DNA of 64,000 nucleotides from Eunapius fragilis (lineage: Eukaryota; Porifera; Demospongiae; Spongillida; Spongillidae), in the NCBI GenBank assembly GCA_963681505.1, contig OY811981.1:7748916-7812915 (forward strand), in the 5' to 3' direction. This document shows positions 1-11,049 of the stretch, in pieces (positions within the stretch are counted from its first letter, which is position 1; every line of letters begins with the position of its first letter). The notes beneath the pieces were generated by a model, which worked only from the letters and a program-made list of their open reading frames with translations, made no database searches and was not told the DNA's origin. The position numbers and the translations under genes were made by a program.

Positions 1-1015
1 CTGCTGCGTGTCCCACTTTCGAGCATCGATTGCAATGGGCGGGTATGCGCTGATAGTAAGCAAAGCCGGGAGGGGTGTGGCGGGTACCTATATTATTCGG
101 CAAGCATAGCTGAAGGCATAACGTCTCACTAGCTTTGGCACTAAAGGAGGCAGGGCCGTGGTAAATTAATGATAAGCCACTCTTCATTATCTACATACAT
201 GTATAGAATGACCAGGGCGTGAAATCGTATAACTCGCGTACCAAGAAACGGATAGTTTAGCTCTTTGTTGCTATCGAACCAGAGAAGGCAAAGACGGTCA
301 TTTTATTGATTTGTTCCAATCTTCAAACTGTTTGCTTTAAGAGAACAAAAAAGCTCGTGGTTTTTTTCTCGTTCCCAGACCGATTCTTCTCATACTTCGT
401 CGTCTTCGGGAGAGTGTAGGAACAGATCGCTTTAGAATATCAGGTATCAGTGTAAAGGAATGGGAACGAGGTGGACATGAGAACTTCATGTCTCCACAGC
501 AGCCCTGAGAGAACGATCCTACCCAATGGGAAGCCAGGGATTATGGACCAATGGCATGCGTTATTTACTAGTATAAAATGCGCATGTTGTATGGAGTATG
601 TGTGAAAAGTGTTATCAAGAGACTTTCAACTGTGTTTGTAGTCAAAAACCCGGCGGCGGGTTACTGGTGCGCGCGGAATATCGTTACAATCAGATATAAC
701 TGGTTACGTAATCATTGCGTATTAAAGCGTTCCCATGGCAACATTCACGTATAATTAGAACCGCGCAGCGTTGGGATTTCGTTTGATCGCAGTTTAATAT
801 AATAGTTCACCACTTTTGGCTACAGCGTGGCGGAAGGGTGGAAACTTTGGGGCACTTATGCAGTTTCCCCCCACCACTTTAATTAATTGAATTCAAGAAA
901 TATTGAAAAAAAAATTTAGATATTTTTCCAACGTCTAAATGTGTAGTGAAAACCAGCGACCGCCTTTTTTAAATGTTCAAATCATGTTTAAATCTATAGT
1001 GAAAACCAGCTGTCA
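1..1015. other. Non-coding stretch, no gene seen
   Basis: No long reading frame, splice-flanked exon or RNA gene was recognised on either strand. The stretch is unique-looking and moderately AT-rich, with short A and T runs around 900-970. It lies beyond the 3' end of the minus-strand LRRK-like gene. Confidence 0.4.
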
Positions 1016-1255
1016 TTGCTACCGCCTTTTTTTACTACGATGGCTGCATTACCTGTTCCCGCTCTGGCTCCTGCTGTGATTCCCACTCCGGATCTCCACG
1101 ACTTCAAGTATTCTGACCTCTTCAAGGCTACGGAAGACGAGATAAGTGCAATTGCATGGTGCCAGAACAACGGCCTCTTAGCTAAAGACAAAATGTGCGC
1201 TTCTTGTGGTTTATGTGGAGACAAAGATTTGGATATAGCTTTCATGACTTTGTAG
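1016..1255 (+). pseudogene. Fragment of ISXO2-like transposase N-terminus
   Basis: A short frame of 79 codons contains AIAWCQNNGLLAKDKMCASC followed by GLCGD. The arrangement (Trp, then a Gly-Leu-Leu step, then a CxxCG zinc knuckle) is what I know from the N-terminus of ISXO2/IS1595-type transposases that are widespread in invertebrate genomes. Only the N-terminal part is present: the frame stops right after the zinc knuckle and no DDE catalytic domain follows, so it is a remnant. The family call is by recognition of the pattern only. Confidence 0.4.
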
Positions 1256-1566
1256 CACATATGTTAGGGCAGTGTAGGTTTATTCTTTGAAATGTATTCA
1301 TGATACCGTAAATGTTATGATACCGTAAATCAGAAGTGGTGATGGTGGAGGGGGGGGGGGGGGGGGGGACACTGCATAAGTGCCAATTTCGGAGGCTTTG
1401 GTAGGGCTACTTGCCCTACTGACCTGCCCTATGGGTTCCGCCGCCACTGGGCTAGCGAATCTCGTCGGAATTCTGTTCGTACTGATAGCGCTGCCGCTTA
1501 GAAGCTCGCACCGCTGATACATTTGCCTCTTTGAAGCTCGTATCTCGACAATAATAATAGAGGAAA

Positions 1567-1759
1567 CAAGTAAAGAAAAACATTCTCTAACGAGAAAGTT
1601 GGTGGGATATAGGGATTGAAGGCAAAGGTGGTGTAAAAAGGAAGGGAACAATGCTTTGGGAAAGAAAAATGAGACTAAACCTTCCTTTTTAACACCCCCT
1701 TTGCCTTCAATTCCTATATCCCACCAACCTTCTCGTTAGAGAACGCTTTACTTTACTTG
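1567..1759. mobile_element. Palindromic MITE, about 193 bp
   Basis: The sequence begins CAAGTAAAG and ends CTTTACTTG. The two arms (about 1567-1650 and 1681-1759) are reverse complements with few mismatches, separated by a short A-rich loop, so nearly the whole element folds into a hairpin. Half-copies of the same end are seen at about 16021-16060 and 58587-58607, so it is a dispersed family. No coding capacity. Confidence 0.75.
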
Positions 1760-1975
1760 TAATGCACCTATTAATGTCAACTCCGCGCCCGACCCCCGAG
1801 GGAGATACCCGGGAATTTGATTTGCGTCATTTTAAACTGGGGTCAATTGTATGGTAGGTCCATACGATAGTCAAATCGCCCCCAGTGTCGGGCAATTTGA
1901 AATGACGCATATCAAATCCCCGGATATCTCCCACCTAAGCCCGTTACGGCGGGGTTGACATTGATAGGTGCATTA
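1760..1975. mobile_element. TIR element, about 216 bp, abutting the previous MITE
   Basis: The left end TAATGCACCTATTAATGTCA matches the inverted right end (TAATGCACCTATCAATGTCA when reversed) with one mismatch. A second pair of inverted blocks lies inside: GGAGATACCCGGG near 1801 against CCGGATATCTCCC near 1920. It is directly adjacent to the 1567-1759 element, which suggests insertion at or next to that element's terminus. Non-autonomous, no coding sequence. Confidence 0.7.
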
Positions 1976-2028
1976 TAATCCAAGAATCATGCAATTGTTT
2001 TTCATACTATTTACACGGGCAACGTTAC

Positions 2029-2098
2029 ACCAAACACAAACATAAGCTGGGAGCTCCCTAGCCAGGATGGCTCTGGCAATGGACCGCGGATCAGGGCA
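2029..2098. repeat. Dispersed repeat, copy 1
   Basis: A block of about 60 bp containing GAGCTCCCTAGCCAGGATGG recurs almost unchanged at 12663-12731, on the far side of the LRRK-like gene. The second copy has a roughly 9-base insertion. Nature unknown. Confidence 0.6.
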
Positions 2099-2560
2099 AT
2101 ATCCAATTGCCCATAAATCTCCACCACCACTGATGACTTGGGGGAAGACTGGTGAATGGTCAGGTGCCTGGAGATAGTGTCATGGGCCTCTTTGCCCCCA
2201 ATTTCCATATGTCTTCACTGCCAATGGAATGCAGGACCAACCTAACACCTGGCATTTGGGTCCATTGGAGTGTAGCTTACAGGCCTCTGCTGCAAGGGCT
2301 GCTGCCCCAGCTTGTTGCAGTTGAATACATCTTTTCATATTAATGGTGCTTTAACACCACTGACTGATTTTGAACACAATTAATTAAAAAAGAGCACAAG
2401 TTAGAATACGGGTTTGTTACAAAGCATCCAGTTTTAAAATACATGTGACATTGGCAAATGACACAACTAACACACAACTAGTACTTCTCAACTTGGGCAA
2501 ACAGTACAGGTCTGTTCTCCAGCATAAGGTACACATCCAGGTCTTCCTGGACATGCAGTT

Positions 2561-5500
2561 CTATAGCAGCTTGGGGCAGGACACTGCAACATACCTGCTA
2601 CCATCAGGAGGTAGCAATATGTCCAGTGTCTCCATGTTGTTATGGTGAGCATGCCTGCCAAATGAGGCAGCCCGATTAACATTAGGAAAGCCAGGTGTGG
2701 GAAGAGTTTCATTTTCACTTTCACCTGCCAAGCCATGCTTGTTTGTAGATGCACTGGTGTAGGTGTCACTTAGGTATGTGCCATCTTTAAATTCACCTAT
2801 TTCAATGACCTGCCTAACAGTCTGATGGCTCTCCAGGTAAGTGGAGGACTGGGACTGTATCATGGAGATCTGCCTGCACATCTTGGAAGGGAAGGCCTCC
2901 CATATTATTAAGGTTCCAGCTCTGTCCACAGGGACACCATTCTCATCCAGGCTATCGTAGTCAGGTAGACCAGGTATGATGGGAGATCTTAACCCTTTGG
3001 CTCCACTCACCACCATGGCCTTCTCTGTTCCACATGGCCCATCACCAGGGATGCATACCAGGAAGCGAATGTATTCCTTATAAGGACAAAACCACGCCAA
3101 CAACTCTTTGCGAATAACCAGGATACACCCACCAGCCAATCCTACCCACAGTGTGTCCAGGGCGGGTGTTATGGCTGTGATGGTCATGTCATGCTCGTTA
3201 CACACACCAATCGCTCCCATGTGACTCCTGGTGTCCACATCAAACAGGTGACTCTTCAGGATGGCATTCCATGCTGACACAGACGTGCCCCCCAGTTGAG
3301 CACTCCACACCACTGCTCCATCATCAGACAACTTGAATTGACCAACATTGGTTGCCTGAGATTTTCCCTCTTCCGTAGCAAGTGTTTCCAGGTTGAGAAA
3401 GAAGATGTAGTGTGTGTGTGAGAGCCACAGGCTGTCCTTAGTCACAACAATACCATCCACTGCATTCTCGGATACATACATGAAGCAAGGCTTTGCATTT
3501 GACTGGATCTGTTCAATGTCTGTACTGAAGGAGAAGCAGTAGCCTTCCAAGGTACCACAGTACACCATCTTATCGGAGTGTGTTATGCAGGAAACAGAGT
3601 AGTCCTTCAGCTTAATGTTGTGGACCAAATCTCGTGTTTTGACGTTGAATATGTCAATCGCACCGTACCCAATACCAGCTCTGGAGGCCACCCACACATG
3701 GTCCCCACACAGACTGATGCACTGGACCTGGTTGTCTTTGATGAAGTTTTTGTTCACCTTGGTCATGGTGTTGGTTGTGTAGATACTGATCTCTGTCCCC
3801 TCTGCTCCGTCACAACATACCCACAGCTCATTCTCACGAGAAATGTTGACTTCGCTGAGATGAGTGGATGTGATCGTGCAGGCATGCCGTAAGGATAGCT
3901 TGCTTGTCACTGGTTGGACAGCCATCACAGACTGGAAGGATAACAGAGACACCTTGTCAATGATGTCACTGGTGGTGGGCCTTTGGCGGGGATCCCCCTG
4001 CCAGCAACGCTGCATTAATCTTGTGAGGTAGAAATAAGCATTTTCAGCCTGTGGAAATTCCTGCAGCTTGGGTCTCTCCCCGTTCTCTATGGCAGAGTCT
4101 ATCTTCAAGCCCTGCATGTCATGGAATGGGTGATGTCGAGTGATCATCTGGTAGAGTAGCATTCCAAATGAGAAGACGTCTGCTTTATGGTCATACACTG
4201 AACGCTCCCTGTTTTTCCCAAAATGCAATATTTCAGGAGCCATGAAACCTTTTGTTCCGATGAGCCCCCGGGCACCAATTGGAGCTGAGTACACTGCTGT
4301 TTCAAAGTCTGTCACTTTGCAATGACACAGGGACTCTGGGTCCAGTGACCATAATAGCACATTGGCCGCCTTGAGGTCACGGAATATGACACCACTGTTG
4401 TGCAAATACTTGAGAGCAGCTGCCACTTGTGCCACAATGCGATGGATGACCACACGATGTATCGCTAGTCTCTGTTTGATCAGAGGTCTCTCCAGGGATC
4501 CCATGGGAGCCTCCTCCAACACCAGGGCCATTGATGGTTGCACACACACCCCTACAAGGCACACCACACATGGATGGTGGGACTGCTGAAGCAACATGGC
4601 CACATTGCGTAGCGCACTAAGGGCGTAACCCCCGTCCAGGTACTTCTTGATTGCCACCGACCTTCCCCTGCACCTCCCACAATATACTTTGCCAAACCCA
4701 CCAACTCCTAGTACAGAATTTACCTCTTCTACATAGTCGAGCTCTCTGTAGTCCAACAGGAATTCTGCATTGATGTCTTGCAGCAGAATGTCAGGCACTA
4801 CACTTGCAAGAGAGACAGTGTGGTTCTTTGGTGAATTATCGCCTGCTACACAGCACTGAATAGTCGTCTCCTTCTTGTAAACTGAAGTGAGGCAATTCTG
4901 CACATCAAACTCATATGGCACAGGACAATTTGTTCTCAGGCACTCTGGGCAGAGAACAACCTGTGCCAGAGGGCCTCGCTCAGACTGCTTACCAGGGTAC
5001 CAATAATTCACCAGGTTAGTAACCAGATCGATCAACACTCCAACTATCCTTCTTCCAACAGTGGAAGGGGACACTGCAATGACCACGCCTTCCTTTAGTC
5101 CCCGCCCCCTCATTGCACCAGACAGTGACTCCACCCTGAAGATGACATCATGGTCTTGATAGAACATCCCTGTGCGCCAGTATGTTACCCTCGCTTCAGA
5201 GGGATCAAAGTTGCTGGGCAGAGCAGTAGCACATGCAGCTCTGAAGCAGTCCTCATCAAGCTGGAACACGGTACCCTCCATTTGCTTCATCTCAGAGGTC
5301 ATGCTATTGCTTGAAGATTGCACAGCAGCAGAGTGCCTGCTGCCTTTCCCTAATGACTCCGTGCTCCTTGCTCCAGTAGACTCCACATCAGAAGCAGCTG
5401 ACAATATATACCAGACCTGAGGTATGGAGTGCATTATACTGGATATCAGCCGGCTCCAAAATCCAGGGTGTGTGGTTGAAGAGGTGAAGAAAACATGGCG

Positions 5501-7066
5501 GATGTACAAGGGTTCACCATTCATCTCTGTGACATCAATACCATCAGGCCTCACATCTGACAGCATGGAGGGAACAAGTATCCTGTGATTGTCCAGGGCC
5601 AGGGCAATCTCAAAGCGATCCAGAAGGGTTAAATACTGTTCAAAAAATTTCCATGGAAATCTTTCATCACGAAACAGAAATGGAATGCTATTTGTAGGCA
5701 GTATACCATCAACAATGAATGGATTTTGCTCCTTCACTGTCACAATCTTTGCCATCAAATGACACAGCCATCGTGGGTCAATGAAGTACAGCTCATCTAG
5801 ATTGTGACTGCGGTCGTCATAGTGAAGGAGTGTGCCCACGTTGTGGAGGAAGCAAGTGGCTGTCTTCAGTTCATCGTCCTCCTGGAGGTCACTTAGCTCA
5901 AGCAGGCGGATAAGGCTCTTGTACTCTTCACTGTGCATGATTGGTTCACGAGTTCCATTCCTCACCTCCTTCTGCAGGTCCTGGATGTGCTTGTCCAGGA
6001 TATGGTAGCTAGCCGGGATCTTCTGCCCCATCACTGGTTCACTATTCACATGGCTTCTAACCTTGTACTCAGCTGCACACTGGTAGATAGCATCCTTCAG
6101 GACACCTACACCCTCTTGGAGCTCCCTTCCCAACCCCACAGCTAGCACCTGCTTTATCTGCAGTTTGTTGAGAAAAGCACCAGCAAGGTCGCCTACCTTC
6201 TGCAGCACAGCATCGACCTTTGCTTCCCTCTCATGTGGCTGTATCTCATCTAGGTGTGTGCCCACTATCAGGACACAGGACATTGGAGCTCTAAGGGCAA
6301 TGTTGCTTAGCCATGGCGACAATTCTTTCACACCTGCATCACCATCTTTCAGGTTGAAGAGGAGGAGGTAGAGAGAACGCTCTGACAGGAAGCACTGGTG
6401 AGTAGCGTAGTACTCCTCCTGACCACCAAAGTCCCAGATGCTAAAATAGAAGGGACGCTTTGATAGACTTGGCTTGCACTCCCACTCAATGATATCCACC
6501 CCAGCAGTTGACTCGCTTCCATAGTCCTTGCCTTGTAGTCGTGCCACCAGTGTAGTCTTCCCACGGTTCTGCTTACCTACCAACATCAGCTTCATCTGGT
6601 AGTAACCTTTAGACCTGAACAGCTTCCCTCTAAGGTACGTTATACAGTCAGCAGGATTGCTATGAAAACTCTTCGGAGGATCGTTCAGATTTTTCAAACC
6701 TTTCAAGTTCATTGATTCAAGCTTCCTGAGTTTGCCCATCTGAGGAGGTAGGGACAAAATGTTCTTATTATCACTGAGGTCCAGCGATCGAAGGGTGATA
6801 AAATGGCAGACACACTGAGGTACAGTGCGGAAATCATTGTCAGCAAGATTGAGGGTACGAATGCTTGGAGCAAGTGGTTCTCCTGGGATGGTGGTGAGCC
6901 TGTTGTGAGACAGGTCCAGGACAGTGAGCTGTGAGGACCACTCAGAGAGCTCTGGAAGGCTGACTAGCTTGTTGTTGGAAAGATTCAGGTCCACTAGGCT
7001 ACGTAGCTCCAGCACACATGAGGAGATCACTGAAAGTTCATTGTACTGCAAGTCCAATTTCACCAC
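2561..7066 (-). CDS. LRRK1-like: LRRK1-like LRR-Roc-COR-kinase-WD40 protein, terminal exon
   Basis: This 4506-base exon encodes 1501 residues plus stop. Domains in exon numbering: leucine-rich repeats 1-130; Roc GTPase about 155-330, with P-loop GKQNRGKTTL (164-173), switch motif DFGGQE (212-217) and THLDE (270-274); COR about 350-700; kinase about 785-1045; a C-terminal WD40-like propeller about 1080-1400. The kinase has glycine loop GVGGFGKV, lysine pair VAIKK (804-808), catalytic FRDLKAANVLL (Asp897) and GTKGFMAPE. The metal-binding motif reads DFE (920-922) instead of DFG. The exon starts at 7066, just after acceptor CTAG, and the previous exon ends at 7360 on a codon boundary, so the 293-base intron is phase 0. 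The family is a multidomain GTPase-kinase. LRRK1 is preferred over LRRK2 because ankyrin repeats lie directly N-terminal to the LRRs. Confidence 0.88.
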   Translation of the reverse strand: MVKLDLQYNELSVISSCVLELRSLVDLNLSNNKLVSLPELSEWSSQLTVLDLSHNRLTTIPGEPLAPSIRTLNLADNDFRTVPQCVCHFITLRSLDLSDNKNILSLPPQMGKLRKLESMNLKGLKNLNDPPKSFHSNPADCITYLRGKLFRSKGYYQMKLMLVGKQNRGKTTLVARLQGKDYGSESTAGVDIIEWECKPSLSKRPFYFSIWDFGGQEEYYATHQCFLSERSLYLLLFNLKDGDAGVKELSPWLSNIALRAPMSCVLIVGTHLDEIQPHEREAKVDAVLQKVGDLAGAFLNKLQIKQVLAVGLGRELQEGVGVLKDAIYQCAAEYKVRSHVNSEPVMGQKIPASYHILDKHIQDLQKEVRNGTREPIMHSEEYKSLIRLLELSDLQEDDELKTATCFLHNVGTLLHYDDRSHNLDELYFIDPRWLCHLMAKIVTVKEQNPFIVDGILPTNSIPFLFRDERFPWKFFEQYLTLLDRFEIALALDNHRILVPSMLSDVRPDGIDVTEMNGEPLYIRHVFFTSSTTHPGFWSRLISSIMHSIPQVWYILSAASDVESTGARSTESLGKGSRHSAAVQSSSNSMTSEMKQMEGTVFQLDEDCFRAACATALPSNFDPSEARVTYWRTGMFYQDHDVIFRVESLSGAMRGRGLKEGVVIAVSPSTVGRRIVGVLIDLVTNLVNYWYPGKQSERGPLAQVVLCPECLRTNCPVPYEFDVQNCLTSVYKKETTIQCCVAGDNSPKNHTVSLASVVPDILLQDINAEFLLDYRELDYVEEVNSVLGVGGFGKVYCGRCRGRSVAIKKYLDGGYALSALRNVAMLLQQSHHPCVVCLVGVCVQPSMALVLEEAPMGSLERPLIKQRLAIHRVVIHRIVAQVAAALKYLHNSGVIFRDLKAANVLLWSLDPESLCHCKVTDFETAVYSAPIGARGLIGTKGFMAPEILHFGKNRERSVYDHKADVFSFGMLLYQMITRHHPFHDMQGLKIDSAIENGERPKLQEFPQAENAYFYLTRLMQRCWQGDPRQRPTTSDIIDKVSLLSFQSVMAVQPVTSKLSLRHACTITSTHLSEVNISRENELWVCCDGAEGTEISIYTTNTMTKVNKNFIKDNQVQCISLCGDHVWVASRAGIGYGAIDIFNVKTRDLVHNIKLKDYSVSCITHSDKMVYCGTLEGYCFSFSTDIEQIQSNAKPCFMYVSENAVDGIVVTKDSLWLSHTHYIFFLNLETLATEEGKSQATNVGQFKLSDDGAVVWSAQLGGTSVSAWNAILKSHLFDVDTRSHMGAIGVCNEHDMTITAITPALDTLWVGLAGGCILVIRKELLAWFCPYKEYIRFLVCIPGDGPCGTEKAMVVSGAKGLRSPIIPGLPDYDSLDENGVPVDRAGTLIIWEAFPSKMCRQISMIQSQSSTYLESHQTVRQVIEIGEFKDGTYLSDTYTSASTNKHGLAGESENETLPTPGFPNVNRAASFGRHAHHNNMETLDILLPPDGSRYVAVSCPKLL

Positions 7067-7359
7067 CTAGCAAGTCAAACAATTGAGCCGTTACCTGACA
7101 TGTCATGTACAGAAAGGTTTTAAATGTCCATAAAAGAAAATAGCATAAGTTGATGTTATCTTAGGCATATGGAAAAGCAACATAACAAAGAACTGTGTTA
7201 AAAAATAATTGCAACTTATTATACAGGCTACAAATTGAAAAGCCTTCTAGATGACAAATCTCACGTATTACAGAGTTACAATGGTAAAAACTGTTGATTA
7301 GATAGCTGGGTGGTGTTCATTAGCAAACATACAGTATGTATCAATTTTGATGCACTTAC

Positions 7360-7955
7360 ATGTCGAAGGCACGAACCAATCTCAACTGGAAGTGTTTTGA
7401 AGCCATTGCGAGCCAAGTGCAGCCTCTTCACCCACTGAATCTTTCTAAGCCACGCCACTTCTAGTTCTTTCAATTGAAGCCCATGCCAGAGAACGGAACC
7501 ATCTAATTGGTTGACATCTGTCCTTAGCAGCAGCTCCTCCCTCACAGCTCTGGACTGCTTATGTTGTGCAATCTCCATGGGAATGACCGTAGAGACCTTC
7601 CCAGTCCTCACAACTGTCTGGACTTCTTGAAGCCCCTCCTCAGATATCTCCCTTCCCTTCTGGTTGGGCACAGGCTCTCCAAACAGTTTCAGAACAATGC
7701 TGTGGTCATTGTTCATGGCAGCCATCACCAGAAGCAGCATGGCGCATGTTTGGTGCTTCTTCTCCGTTGTAGCCAGCCGTAGTGCCTCCTCTATGTTAGC
7801 AGCTCCCTTGATAACCAGCTTCCCTATGATGGAGTGGTTACCTGTCATCACAGCTGCGAGCAGGGCACGAGGCAGGCAGTCTGGCTCTAACTCCAGATAG
7901 CCACTCAGTAGTTCATTTAACCTGTCTCCATCCTTTTCAACTTCTTTGATGATCT
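7360..7955 (-). CDS. LRRK1-like: LRRK1-like gene, exon 2 (ankyrin-like repeats, first LRR)
   Basis: This exon encodes about 198 residues. Degenerate ankyrin-like repeats come first (residues such as LLAAVMTGNHSIIGKLVIKG), then the first leucine-rich repeat (WVKRLHLARNGFKTLPVEIG). The acceptor is TTCCATAG before 7955 and the donor is CAT|GTAAGT at 7360/7359. The exon enters in phase 1 and leaves in phase 0, matching its neighbours: exon 1 ends one base into a codon and the terminal exon starts on a codon. An apparent ATG near 8010 lies upstream in the intron and is not the start. Confidence 0.75.
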
Positions 7956-8379
7956 CTATGGAACATAAAAGGTTATGTAAAAATTCCCATGGTAAAAAAA
8001 AGTATGCCAATCACTTTCACATCTAGATGCAACATCTTACTTGCTTGTCTTGATACAAATGTAAATAAACCTTAATGGTTTATGAAAATGTAATCATCGA
8101 TCTGAATAATTGATGCATTAAAAACAAAAATTGGAACTTTACGGGCTCTATATTATATCTTTGCAGGTAGGAGTGTAATTGTAGCTCCTTTAGCTATGTT
8201 GACTGGTATCAGCACTACAACTGCCTTTTACACTGTTAAACAGACACTGGAAAAGTGTTAAACAGGTTTTTATCGCTACACCGGTTCTCAGCGCAATTGT
8301 TGCATTACAAGCAACTCCAGCCCCACCCACTTCTTTTAATTTGCAACCATTGGTAATCTTTATTATTAAACATGGCAAA

Positions 8380-9420
8380 AGGGCTTGCTGTTGGAGTTAA
8401 AAGTTTGCGCCTCTTCAAAGGCTGTTATTGGTGAGAGAGCTGCAAATGCCCAATACGGAGCAGGCTTGAAGAACAAGCTAGCTTATGATAACTCTAAAGG
8501 TAAGTTTTGGGTGAAGCCGAAAATGGTGGATCAGCTATTCATTGATTTGAGCGCTATAACTCTTCCTGTTGTTGCTGAGAGTGAATCTGATGAGGATGTT
8601 AGGGACGTAGTGGAAACATCAAATTCTGCTGAAGATACTGCCAATGCTGAAGCTAGAGATGAAGCGAGTGAGCTTGAAGACAGCAAAGACCATCTACTAG
8701 AGTGGGAAGCATAGGATGCTGGTGATATCAATGGTCAGCCAGAGATAGACTATGATGGCAATGACTCAGACCAAAAAAGTAATTGTTTGCCAAGGTTAGA
8801 TGTGGCATTTCTGTGACCATGACTGCATTGCTGCAGTATTTTAAGATGTCCTTTCCGGCTCAATATACCCTCACGCACTACCAGTAAAAGACATGATCTG
8901 TGGAGTACTCAAGATGGAATTTTTCTCTGCTCCCAAGATTTGGAAGTTGCTATAGGATCTCATGACAAAGGTTTGAAATACTTAAGATTTCGCCCTCCAG
9001 AAGAGTTTTGAAGTACTCAGAATAGATGGGCACCAGTATGTAGGTTAGTCAATGGATTTAATGGTGCTATTTACCCATCATGGAGTATCTGTGTGAACGT
9101 GCTTGGAGAGGTAAGTTACTGCTCAGATGGGATGCCACATGTAACAAAACCAAAAGGCGTTGGAGTAAACTGAATACAAGTTATCATTGCTTTTGAAATC
9201 CAAGAAGGGAAGGAAGAGATGGCTAGATTAAGTAAGTGACTAGAGTCACTAATGCTTTTGCCTGTGTCACAACAGCCTGAAGCCTTTAGGAAGTATGGCC
9301 CTGCATTTCACTGGGTTAGGCAAAACTGCTAGCAATGAAATATTTTAATGACGAGCCAGCTAGGTGACCATGTTCTCACTGTGCTATCACACAACACACC
9401 ACTAGAGGGCAATCCAAGCT
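8380..9420 (+). pseudogene. Decayed piggyBac-type transposase
   Basis: An open piece at 8385-8714 encodes an acidic, Ser/Glu-rich N-terminal region. Downstream, interrupted by stops and frameshifts, translated pieces match the piggyBac (DDE_Tnp_1_7) core in order: RPPEEF, then NRWAPVCRLVNGFNG (about 9023-9070), then PSW, then MPHVTKPKGVGVN and FEIQEGKEE (about 9190-9220). In intact relatives the same order is a WAPVR-LVNAFN helix, PSW-CLDES, VPRKP-PFGNE and EGKDRP. Catalytic aspartates are lost. It sits in intron 1 of the LRRK-like gene on the opposite strand. Termini were not located. Confidence 0.55.
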
Positions 9421-10216
9421 CGTGGAACACTGTTTTGATTCAGCCAAAATAATTGATGTTCATAACCATGCCAGGCAAGCTGGCCTGTTCTCTATGGAGA
9501 ACACAGAAGGGTTGGGATAATTGAAACTGATGCATACCATAGGTGGGGCAGGGCAGTCTTGGGGCCCGTGGCGGAGATGGGTATATAATTGGAGTAGGGG
9601 AAAGCTGTCGTGGATGTATAGGTGAGGGCTGTGTGGAGAGCTGGGGTGATGTGGCTGGGGACTGCAGTCGCAAAGACAAGGGCAATGACAGTGATATGGG
9701 CAACTGCTGTGAATAAACAGGTGGTGGTGGTGGTGGGCCACGGCTCTGAGCTCGTGGACAAAGCTGCGGAGGCTGGGATGGAAGAAAGAGAGGGTTAAGA
9801 TTGTGGCAATTGAATGGAGAATCTGGAGGCGGTGGAGACTCTGAGTGGGTAATAACAATGGCAGGGTCCATATTCAATTGAGCCACCCAAATAACATCAT
9901 TGCCTATTACTGGACTGCCATTTCCTATATATATATATATATTGTCCCTATGGAAATACACCACATTGCTGTACATTTGTGTACCCACACTTTTATGGTT
10001 TTCGAATTATGAGATGCTAAATATATGTGATCTCTGTCCATTCAGTTGGGCATAACATTGGCCCTGCATCATTTATATCAATGTCAATTAGATCAGAACA
10101 TAGTTGTTAAGCCGGTACACAAAAAGGGTATTTAAAAATTATATGTAGTAACTGATACTGGGTTAAAGTTTATCATGAAATTTTATGCTGCATGGCATTC
10201 CATTATATTTATCACT

Positions 10217-10476
10217 ATATGGGACAGTGTCCAGCAGAATCACCCTTCTGGCTAGTTTTTCAAGTTTTCAAATTTTTTGATTTTCCTTGAACACCCATGA
10301 GCTCTTCTGTCAAATAGTCCTTACGCATCCTAAATCGGACTATCCCTCACAAAGTTATTAGGCGCTGAATTTATAATTAGCCATACATTTCAATGCGAGC
10401 GTTACTTTTCTTTTGCTTGTTCTGGAAATTTTGAAAAAGTACCATAAGGGTGATTTAGCTGGACACTGTCCCATAT
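10217..10476. mobile_element. TIR element (MITE), about 260 bp
   Basis: The left end TATGGGACAGTGTCCAGC continues through a segment matching AATCACCCTT. The right end is its reverse complement (AAGGGTGATTTAGCTGGACACTGTCCCATA) with a few mismatches, giving about 30-bp TIRs. Both flanks contain TATATTT..ATCACT, which may be a target duplication or chance. It lies in intron 1 of the LRRK-like gene and has no coding sequence. Confidence 0.65.
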
Positions 10477-11049
10477 ATTTTTATCACTCATTGTCTTAAT
10501 AGGAATATAACAGGCTATACACTATTACATCATAGACAGATACCAAACATACTTTCAAAATGAGTACAGCATGCACTTACAGATATTAAGTTACAAGGGA
10601 AACCACAAAACGTGTGCACTAACCGTTAAACTGGTTTAACATGCACCTCGTTTAGCGGCTAATAGTAACCTGAATAAATTTTGCAAAATGCAGATAAGTA
10701 CCAGTATAGAGCATAATTGTAGAGTTCAACTTAACTATGATGAAAGAGTTAAATATATAAATCGTTTATTTCAATAAACGCGGTTTTTGATAACTTTTCC
10801 ATTTGTGATGTCAGGTTTCTATTGAATGTCCAGTGAATGAAACAAACCCATAAGCGTACTAAACGGTTCATTCGTTGACGCTTGTTCTCTTCTTCTTCTG
10901 TCTCACTTTATTTGAAGATAAGGTTTTAATAATAGATTTATCATTCATTCACTTTTAGATCTGGATTTTAAAATGTCGTTGTGATGCGCAACATTATTGG
11001 AATGTATCCCCCTTACACAAAACCGACAAAGGTACTAGAATTAACGCAC

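Noticed and set aside
1298-1651. Minus-strand 117-codon frame
   Set aside because: It spans a G-run and one arm of a palindromic MITE; no recognisable protein.
7955-8010. ATG near 8010 as start of a separate minus-strand protein
   Set aside because: A good acceptor (TTCCATAG) lies at 7956, and phase matching to the ankyrin exon at 11050 makes this intron sequence.
9440-9988. Proline-rich minus-strand frame of 182 codons
   Set aside because: Overlapping frames of similar length exist on the same strand, composition is low-complexity, and it sits in an intron beside a decayed transposon; no family resemblance.
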